Positions 56,047 through 64,000 of a stretch of DNA of 64,000 bases are shown one piece after another. This DNA is from Calliopum simillimum (taxonomy: Eukaryota; Arthropoda; Insecta; Diptera; Lauxaniidae): contig OX638372.1 of the NCBI GenBank assembly GCA_951812925.1, positions 4,216,001 to 4,280,000 of the forward strand. Reading direction: 5' to 3'. Made by a program: the position numbers and the translations under genes. Within the stretch, counting starts at the first letter, position 1. The number at the start of each line of letters is the position of its first letter. A model generated the notes under the pieces. That model was not told the origin of the DNA. It did no database searches and saw only the letters and a list, made by a program, of their open reading frames with translations.

Positions 56047-57655
56047 CAGTGGGATTTCATATCGCTCTTTTCAATGGAATGTTCCATATTGTGATCTTAT
56101 TAACTTTGTTATGGGATCTTCTTAAGGTAGTTTTCAACATTTTGGGATTTTTTTAATGTTTTTTATTTTAATCCGTGGTTATTGGAAATTTAAGTTTGAA
56201 AAAGAAATTAGGAGCTTTATCGGATTTTGGGAGCTAAATGTAACAAAAGATATCAAAAATTTCATCGAATATCTTTGCTATAGTTTGTATATTTTTAGAA
56301 TTCAATAAAAATAATACTTTTATTTTCTATGAAAATATTATTACATATATTTGATTAGCAACTATTAATTTATTCATCATAAATTATAAGTAGCAAATAA
56401 AAATAAATATCAACAATAAAATGGTAACTATAAATGGCGGCGTTTTAAACATGAAAATAAAATTAATTTCTTTGTGTCTTTATATCTTTATATCAATTTT
56501 ATTGTGTTAACCATAAATGTGTTAGCTACTTAAACTGTTAATTATTGTAATTATGTTAATAATTATATTACTATACGTACAATATAAATTTCTGATGTTG
56601 TATTTTATTATTCTTATTATTTATAGCTATGGCCCCATCTTAACAAACAAAATTGGGTGTTTAATAACACAGACAGACAACTTAACCAGCTTGATTGATC
56701 AGGTGCCGACATTAAGTTATTGAAAATGACAGTGTTTAAGATGACGCGTAGATGTTCACAGCTTGTTCTGCCACATCATTAGAAATGTGTCTTTTGATTA
56801 AAATGAGTTGTACACATTTTATTACCATTTATTAGCATAATTCTATTATATTCGTCATATCTGTGTATATCTATCGTATGTTGTCAATGGAAGGTGAAAA
56901 AAGCAGATGAAGAACGAGTAGCAACAAAAAATGCTGTGGGTAGCGCAAAAGCGGTGTATTTTTTTGATGTTTTGTGCGATTTTAGTTCATTCTTTCCTAT
57001 TGTTTATTTCAAATGTGTTTTGTTTCAATACATATTCATTGTACTTAAAAACTCACATATTCATAAGCTACACACAATGTAGTTACACTGTACAACATTG
57101 TTTAAAAACAGGCTTAAATTAAATAGTCATTGCTTAGGGAACAAACTGAAAATGAAGCGACTTCTCCATCACAGTTGCATAAAAACCATTTAGCTGTTTA
57201 TTCATATTCGTTTAAAAAAGTTTGTATATCGAATAAGTTCACCGACGATTCACTATTTTCTCAAGCGTATACGCGCTAGAACTATGAAAAGTAAAACAAA
57301 TCAACACAGTTCTTAGTTGGCGATAAAAACGAATACAGGCAAAGCAATCAATCATTTAATGCAAAATACAAGTAATTGAAGTATAGGGTAAGCTCGAGAG
57401 ATATGGCAGCCCCATGTAATATGGCATCTCTTTCAATTTCAATTCTTGCAGCTGCATGGTGGACATATCAAAATAAACAGAATTGAATATGATTTCGTTT
57501 TCGAATGAATACGAGCGCGAGTGTACATATTTCTTCGTTTTCTTACATTTTTCTTGTAATGGCACTCAATTACTGAGGGTGATATGGTTCGGGTGCCATT
57601 ACACCCTTTGCATTTTATAAGCTTTAAATCGCTTGAAAATACAGTCACTACATAA
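56047..57655. other. Intronic DNA, nothing recognised
   Basis: AT-rich, no family signature on either strand. Confidence 0.55.
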
Positions 57656-57661
57656 TTGCAG

Positions 57662-57782
57662 AATTTTAGTCTGGCACAACCTCCCCTGCTCCCCTCGTTG
57701 GAGAAGGTAATCCAAGAATCACGTAAGCCATGGCAAGCTTCTCCTCGGAGTTCCAGAAGAATACATACAAGCATATATACAT
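57662..57782 (+). pseudogene. 3' end of the RTE-like LINE, short copy
   Basis: GAGAAGGTAATCCAAGAATC, ACGTAAGCCATGGCAAG and then TCCTCGGAGTTCCAGAAG with AATACATACAAGCATATATA follow the order of the 3' ends at 14380..14505 and 61395..61440. A small deletion removes the middle. Confidence 0.6.
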
Positions 57783-59685
57783 CCTTCAATCATTCTTTTT
57801 TCATTTGTAACTGATTGACTTGAGGCTTTCTCTTATATTTTAGATATCTATTGTGGAAACATAGCTGCCAAGCTTACTCCATTTTTTTTTTTTTTTTAGT
57901 TTTTTTTTTTTTTCCTCAGATACAGCACCCAAGGGGAATATTTGCATTAAGATATTTTGGGACACACAAAATGTTAAAATTAAATCAAACTACTTAGGGA
58001 ACGAAAGCACTTATTGCTAAGAAATAAGCGCTCTTTTCCCCTTAGGTAGCTTTTGGTCTAACGCATACACATATGAGTATACATACACACACACAGAAGC
58101 TGTCGATCAATAAAAACTTGTTTCATTTTAATGGTATTATTATCAAAGTAGCCAAATTTAATGAATGAATGGACAAATGACTATACATTTCTTTTTTTGT
58201 TTTTGTTATTATTGAATTTGACTGACAACAATAACAACAACTACAAGTGCGAATCACAGGCATAACTATTTTGACAATTTCAGATTCACACACGTTATAT
58301 ATTTACACATCAAGAAAAGCAGCATAATATGTAAGTTCCATAAATGGTTTAATTTGTGAAAGCATAAATTTTTAAATATTCACTCTTCAATAAAAAAAAT
58401 ATTGAGTCAAATGTAAAAATGTACGGTGACATAAGTATCTTGACATAATCACTGTTTTACAGCTGAACTTGTAAATTATACGGTAGAAATTTATTTCGAT
58501 TGCTTGGAGGGAGTGTGCTGATGTAAAAAATTTTGTGCAGTGTTGCCGTTTTCAAAAAAAAAATTTTTCTAGGTATGACTTCTCCTCAAGAACGGCTAAA
58601 AAGCCGAAAATTCTGTCAATATGTATCCAATCTTGGTTCACAAGGGCTCAAAATTTTTGTAATAAAATAGGCTTTGAATACAATTATAAATCTTGAACTT
58701 TTTCAAAAAGTTAGTTCAGAGAGAATGAGACAATACCATCAAAATTTTACTTTTCGGCCATTCAGCTGAAGTCCTGTCTATAAAAAAGGAGTTTTTTTTT
58801 ATTGAAAAAGGGAGCACTGCATGAGTGAAACATTTTTTTTTTTTTACTTTTTTGAGTCTGCACATTCCAAGCAATCGAAATATGTACATTTCAATCGTGC
58901 GATTCACAATTTTAGCTGCAAAAAATGATTATGTCAAAATACTTATGCCATCGTACATTTTTAAATTTGGCTCATTATTTTTTCTATTAAAGAGTAAAAA
59001 TCTATGTTACTTACAAACGAAACCATAAATTTATTTATTTATTTATTTCATATACTGGGCTTAAGCGCTTACAGATTAAAAAAACAATACTTTAAAACTA
59101 TATTAACAAAGATTCTTAATTTAAAGCTTGAGAGTAAATAATAATGTCCTTAAGATTTATAATGAAAAAATTTCTATTAATGCTAAAATCTAATTCATTT
59201 GCGAATGTATTGCAGTTTGAAAGGCATCGAGGAAGAGATTCATTGGAACCATAATTAGTTCTATGGTAAGGAGTATAGAATATATTTGACTCCCTAAGGT
59301 TTCGTGCCGGAACATTTAATGGAATTAATTAATTCCATCAATTTATATCTTTAATAAACATGATATGGAACTTATATATCAAGCTTTTTTTTATTGATAT
59401 GTATGTATCGTAAAAGAATCTTAAATATGCAGAATTTTTTGTTTTTTTTTTTTTTTTTTTTTTGTCAAAATAGTTATGCCCTTAACTGTATTTTTGGAAA
59501 TTTTTTAATGAATGAAAAAACTACACTCGCTTACACAATCCAACCAAAAAAAAACCAAAAATATCATACACCAAAAGAGGCAAACAACAACAACAAAAAA
59601 CATTGAACAAATAAAAATTTATGCCAACACAACAACTACGCACTTTTTTTTTTGTATTTTTGTATTTTTTTATTTTTTTTTTCCT
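57783..59685. other. Intronic DNA, nothing recognised
   Basis: AT-rich with T runs (57878..57912, 59440..59463) and a TTTATTTATTTATTTC tract near 59030. No gene recognised. Confidence 0.55.
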
Positions 59686-59689
59686 ACTC

Positions 59690-60150
59690 AGTCTGTCAGC
59701 CAGACGACAATTTCAGCTCGTGCTTCCTTCAGCCTCCAGTCACATAAGGCGGCCATCCGGCGGCCCACCGTTAAAAAGGTGTTAAAAACTTGTTAACTTA
59801 TTTTTAATGAACACCGCGCGCACGCCTCACTCCTCACTAAGCAGCGCAACCGACGGGTAGGTAGGCTGGCAAGAGGTGACGGGCGGGCGCGCACGCTCAT
59901 TGATGACGCGATTTTAGCCAAGTTTGGTTTTTTTTTTTGTTTTTTGTGTTTTAGCGCTAAGCAGCGCGAACGTATATCTTTTGGATACGTATTTTTCTTA
60001 ATGAAAATCTAATGCCTCTCTTAACAGCGTCTGACAGTCGGACGCCAATGGATGGATGATGTTTTGCCGTTGTTGTTGTAACGTTTTTAGCCATTTTTGG
60101 CAGAAGGCGTCGAGTCTCTCGTCGTCGCCGTCGTTGTCATAATCGTCTTT
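59690..60150. promoter_or_regulatory. GC-rich island, candidate regulatory or 5' exon segment
   Basis: This is the most GC-rich stretch of the window: GGCGGCCATCCGGCGGCCCA, GAACACCGCGCGCACGCC, GACGGGCGGGCGCGCACGCT and CGTCGTCGCCGTCGTTGTC. CTAAGCAGCGC occurs twice (59838 and 59955). It contains no long reading frame or sog-like residues on the minus strand. It could be a conserved intronic control region or an untranslated exon. The assignment is by composition only. Confidence 0.35.
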
Positions 60151-60837
60151 ATCGCAGTTAGTAAAATATACATTTGTATATTGTATCTATAACTGATTGC
60201 AGTGTGTTGTTTATATTTGTTTTTGTATTTTTTATTTGGTTGTTGATGTTGTTGTTATTGTAAATTTGTAAATTGTGCATGTGGGCAGAGGAAGCACTAA
60301 ATGCCCACAAGGTGTCAAATTGCAACAACAAACAAATGAACGAACAACACACGTTGTTGTTGTTGCTGTTGTTGACTTTTTGTGATGGTGTTTTTTTTTA
60401 CGTTCAACTGCATTTTAAATTAATTTATTTTGTGTATTCTGTTGTTGTTTTATTTTTTTCTAAATTTTTATTTTTATTTTTTTTTTTTTTCAATCGGAGC
60501 CTACGTGAAATTTTAGTCGTTCCATTAAAAAAGCGCACAGCTTGAATTGGGGCTGCTGAAAAATGACTGACATCCGTTTTATGTTGTATCACAAATTCAA
60601 GCCTGAGCGTTGGCAAGGTGTTGAAAGAAGCAAGGATTAATCAAAATGGTTCATTAGAAATTTAAGGAACTTAAACTTTAATTTAAGATATAAATATGTA
60701 TGTGAAGAGACTACGGCATTCCAATTACGAGTATAACTTATTAACAAAGATGGGTGCCACTGGAGCATTCTGCTGTTCTGTATGCCAGAATCTCAAGAGG
60801 TATTCGAATTAACACATTTATAATATTTACAATATAA

Positions 60838-61180
60838 CACGCAAATGTTCATTTTTTTTCCATTTAATTTAAGCAAATATCTCAGAATATTTATAAATGG
60901 CACCACTGTTTTTAAATTTCCAAAATATTCTACCTTTTCTTAAGGTGTATCCTGGATCAAAAGTAAATTCATTTTAATCCATTAAAGGCAAAAATTTCAT
61001 TAAAGTTTCATTCAAAACACGCAAATGTTCATATTCATTCCATATGATTTAAGCAAATATCTCAGAATATTTATATATGGCACCACTGTTTTTAAATTTC
61101 CAAAATATTCTACCTTTTCTTACAGTATATCCTAGATAAGTAACACATTTATTTTAATTCGTTTAAGGCCTGAAGCTGCT
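60838..61180. repeat. 180-bp tandem duplication (about 1.9 copies)
   Basis: ACACGCAAATGTTCAT recurs exactly 180 bp apart (60838 and 61018). Both copies contain TTTAAGCAAATATCTCAGAA, GGCACCACTGTTTTTAAATT and AATATTCTACCTTTTCTTA. The copies differ at scattered sites. Confidence 0.85.
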
Positions 61181-61184
61181 GGTA

Positions 61185-61500
61185 ATTGTCAACAATTGCT
61201 TAAGGCGCATACTAAAAGTTTGGTGGTCTCGCAATATCTCAAACCAGATGTTTATAGCAAACGAGATCATCGCAACGCATGTGGCGATGGATAGGTCATA
61301 CTTTTCGGAAATCATACTGCCGCCATACTCTTCCCTGGAATCCAAAAGAAAGTAGAAGACGTATTAGACTAAGAACCACATGGAAAAGGTCAATGGAGTA
61401 GGAAATCCAAGAATCGAGAAAGTCGTGGCAAGAGATAAAAGCCATCATAAAGGAACGTGGCAAATCGAGACGTTTCTTTTTGGCTTGCAAAATCTTATAT
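61185..61500 (+). pseudogene. RTE-like LINE 3' coding fragment
   Basis: CAACAATTGCTTAAGGCGCA / TACTAAAAGTTTGGTGGTCT corresponds to the VNKCLRRILKAWWPR segment at 14167..14210. It continues AACGAGATCATCGC, then CGATGGATAGGTCATAC (RWIGH), CTGGAATCCAAAAG (WNP) and GAGATAAAAGCCATCATAAA (EIKAI). Frameshifts and deletions abound. Same strand as the other copies. Confidence 0.75.
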
Positions 61501-62325
61501 CTCTACGCCTTCATCTCATGTCAAATTTTTTGAAATTTGTCGGACTTATCATAAACTAACACCGTCAATACTACATACTACTTCAAAATTAGGAGATGCA
61601 TGACGTCTTCCAGATACACTTTTGTCCCTAGAGTTCATTACCTATATTATTTACTTTATAGTTAAGCCAATTCTAAATATCATCTAATAGAAATTTATTT
61701 TGCCTGAATTTGACAGTGATCACTATTAAAGTTCCTTGGTCATATAACGGCTCTAAATCTAAATCCTCTGAAAGAGAAAGATCTACTGATTCTATTGGCT
61801 TTCATTGACAAGGATTCTTATAGCTTCTATGTAGTATTGCAAACAACCAAAGAAAGACCCTAAATTTGATGAGCTTTTGGGGACTTCATTGAGACAAAGT
61901 ATAGTTTGAATTTCGTCTCCTGAAAAATTCGTAAAAACACACATATAGCATGTTGACACCTTCCTACAGATATATGAAATGATGAAACTTGTTCTTTCTC
62001 AAGTAATGCGTACCTTAATATACTCTTATTCGATACTGTTTTGTTAACTACGCAATGTTGCCATTTTAGAGTTTTCTAGTTGGAGCTGATTGTGCATCAG
62101 ACCAAGGTGAATATCATAGGACATTTAACCCAAAGTGATTATTTAGAAGATAAGTAGCTAGTTTAAGCATTAGTGACAATCAGGTGACATATATCCAAAA
62201 TGTCTTAAATTTCAAGAAAGCGAGACATTTTTGCTACACTTTTCCTTGCATCGCATTATATCACGAAAATCATAGAAGCTATTTTGTAGTTAGGTGTGAA
62301 TACTATTGATTGTAAGTTTTTCTGG
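61501..62325. other. Intronic DNA, nothing recognised
   Basis: Mixed AT-rich sequence without a recognisable family. Confidence 0.5.
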
Positions 62326-62331
62326 GGCACT

Positions 62332-62440
62332 CGAAGGCTTCATAGTCAAAACGAAGAATATCTAGGCATACCAGCGGGAAAACATCTATGGCGGACAATC
62401 AAAGGTCGCCCGAAGGCTTCATGGTCAAAACAAAGAATAT
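62332..62440. repeat. 30-bp direct repeat, two copies
   Basis: CGAAGGCTTCATAGTCAAAA + CGAAGAATAT at 62332 recurs at 62411 with two substitutions, 79 bp apart. Together they create a short chance reading frame. Confidence 0.8.
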
Positions 62441-62818
62441 ATATATATATTCAATTGATGCCACACCTACTTTTCCAATATGAGTTTCACTTCCTTCTCG
62501 TTTATTGAGTTGCAAGCGTTTTTTTATCTCATAAAATTTCTATTATTGTGCGTTTTCTGTCAACTGTCAAACTAAGTAATTCAATTCGTCAATCGAAGTA
62601 TTTGCCATAATGATTTCAGTATGTCCAGTCGACCAGAAACTTGAGAATCCAAGTTCAAGAATATTGTACAACTTTAGTTGGGTTCTTTTCTGCATTGTTT
62701 TACTCTCTCTTCCTATCTTTCTCTCTCTCTCTTAAACATGCAGCTTTACAACAAATTTGTGCGACTCGTGCTACAATGCGTCGGAAACAAATTATAAATT
62801 TATTGGATGCTTTTCAAC

Positions 62819-62819
62819 A

Positions 62820-62859
<40 letters not shown>

Positions 62860-62868
62860 ATTGTTGTG
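62819..62868. repeat. (GTT)n microsatellite
   Basis: About thirteen uninterrupted GTT units followed by ATTGTTGTG. Confidence 0.95.
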
Positions 62869-63059
62869 TACTCCTTTCTGTACGGATACAACTTGCGAGC
62901 TAGCTGGCAGCAACAGAGCTAATAATAATTGCCTTCACTATGCTGCTGGTGATGTTAAAAGACATAGAAACACCACAGACAGAGCTAAATGTTGGTGCTC
63001 ACGGGACATAGACAGCATCTTCTAGACGTCAAGAAAGCACATAAGTAAAATATGTAGTT

Positions 63060-63065
63060 TTATTT

Positions 63066-63099
<34 letters not shown>

Positions 63100-63100
63100 C
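63060..63100. repeat. Poly-T tract
   Basis: A run of more than 30 T, with poly-A of about 16 at 63329 and mixed sequence (GGGGCAATGGAGGAGGGC) between. This could be tails of an unrecognised retroelement; not resolved. Confidence 0.6.
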
Positions 63101-64000
63101 ATTTTGTGCTAAGCTTTTATTGAACAACAAACTTAACGTTTTATTGATATTACACTAAAGAAAAACGCTAGACAACCGCTGGATTATTCTGTTGATTCAG
63201 GGGCAATGGAGGAGGGCTTCTGCGTAGTGGAGATACCGCAGCTGCATGTGAGGCGAGTTCAATGCGAAGGTGGTTAAAAGTATTGGTCGTCGCGCCATAA
63301 AGCAGCTTGAAAGATTAACAACAACAACAAAAAAAAAAAAAAAATGTGCGAAGATGCTGTTGATTTGAAGTTTAAATGTGGGCGGCTTTTTATTTGATTT
63401 GGTTTGGTCGACAAATAAAAATAAGAGATTTTGTTTACTACTTCGTGTTTGTGCGGGTGAATTTAAAAAAAAAAAGAGTATTTGAAAAATGTACGCAGGA
63501 AATAAATTACAATTTATAGAGAAGTTGTTGTTAAAACTACGTTTTTTCTTTTTTCATATACAAATTTTTAAAAATTTCAATAAAATCTAATGATTAACAT
63601 TATTAGCTATAAAACAAGCCGGAATCAGTTGATATTATTGATTTAAGCTTATTGTTCAATGTATTTTTTTTTTATTTTATTTTGGTTTTTACAAATAAAA
63701 TTACAAAAACAAACAAAATTCATAAAGGAAACCAAAAAAATGGAAGGCTGATTTTCATAATATTTCAATTATCACCACAATCATATCATCAGCCAAATTT
63801 ACCGACATTCAGAAGAACCTGATAAGTATACTATATACAGCCTTTTGCATAGATTTGTTGAGAATCATAGCACATGCAAAAGTTCTAATTTGTTATGCAA
63901 TGCCCTACTGTTGTAACTCGTTGATATTCGTTGATTTATTTCTTGCATAGCGCCTTCGTTTGCGAGCTTATTTGGCTTGTGTTTTTACTAAAACAAATTG

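Larger units (their letters stand above)
13178..64000 (-). other. sog: Large upstream sog intron (at least 50.8 kb, open at right edge)
   Basis: Everything upstream of the 13177 exon boundary on the minus strand lacks a recognisable sog first exon. That exon should be a minus-strand reading frame with a signal-anchor membrane segment leading into the residues before ECQFG. No minus-strand reading frame of useful length in the window matches it. The intron enters the 13068 exon after the first base of a codon. In Drosophila the corresponding first intron is also large and carries an early neuroectodermal enhancer. Here it is dominated by transposon remnants and hairpins listed separately. That the right edge is still inside the intron is inferred from the absence of the exon. 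Confidence 0.7.

Noticed and set aside
57439..57789. Minus-strand 116-codon frame with several cysteines
   Set aside because: Part of it is antisense to the LINE 3' end at 57662..57782; the remainder has no recognisable domain.
62641..63025. Plus-strand frames with poly-Val/poly-Leu
   Set aside because: Created by the (GTT)n microsatellite at 62819..62868.
13178..64000. Location of the Drosophila-type neuroectodermal sog enhancer
   Set aside because: It is expected from known biology, but I could not find a convincing cluster of Dorsal, Twist/Snail and Zelda sites by eye, so no position is claimed. A motif-cluster scan would decide.

Overview
The window is AT-rich, intron-containing nuclear DNA from a higher fly. 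The best host-gene match is two internal coding exons of short gastrulation (sog), on the minus strand at 13068..13177 and 9746..9878. Together they encode one complete chordin-type von Willebrand C domain, very close to the Drosophila protein. The retrotransposon families and general texture resemble large-genome acalyptrate flies such as tephritid fruit flies, but the genus is an inference.

sog is transcribed from right to left. Everything right of 13177 (50.8 kb) behaves as the large intron upstream of the exon that opens the first VWC domain. The stretch 9879..13067 is the next intron. The stretch 1..9745 belongs to the following intron. No signal-anchor first exon and no CHRD-domain exon can be recognised in the window, so both should lie outside it. 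I see no intact nested protein-coding gene, no rRNA gene and no CRISPR array.

The introns are filled with mobile-element debris. There are four plus-strand fragments of one RTE-like LINE with an ATAC tail (8191, 13820, 57662, 61185), one of them an internally deleted 5'-3' composite. There are fragments of a second, R1/jockey-like LINE (4290, 6735, and an RT piece on the minus strand at 18485), a mariner-like transposase tail (30996) and a pogo-like element with 23-bp terminal inverted repeats (43923..45544). Two near-identical copies of one MITE lie at 4906 and 38314, and several other inverted-repeat elements and primer-binding-site-like motifs are present.

The most striking feature is at 22022..25550. 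A 3.5 kb interval with 13-bp terminal inverted repeats, a candidate TA target duplication and ACAGT-rich ends carries a broken, intron-containing piece of Neuroglian (Nrg), spanning parts of its fibronectin III domains. It looks like transposon capture of a host gene segment at DNA level. Long hairpins are unusually frequent: 24070..25043, 25602..25804, 27914..28871, 29079..30535, 39440..39741 and 55026..56046. One of them, 39440..39741, has arms that match without a mismatch over about 115 bp. If the sog primary transcript spans them they would form long double-stranded RNA in the nascent transcript.

A few richer, less repetitive islands (about 1985..2275, 7480..7750, 10040..10345, 35590..35800, 38880..39420, 50650..50830, 59690..60150) are the places where intronic regulatory DNA is most likely, but sequence inspection alone cannot establish enhancers.
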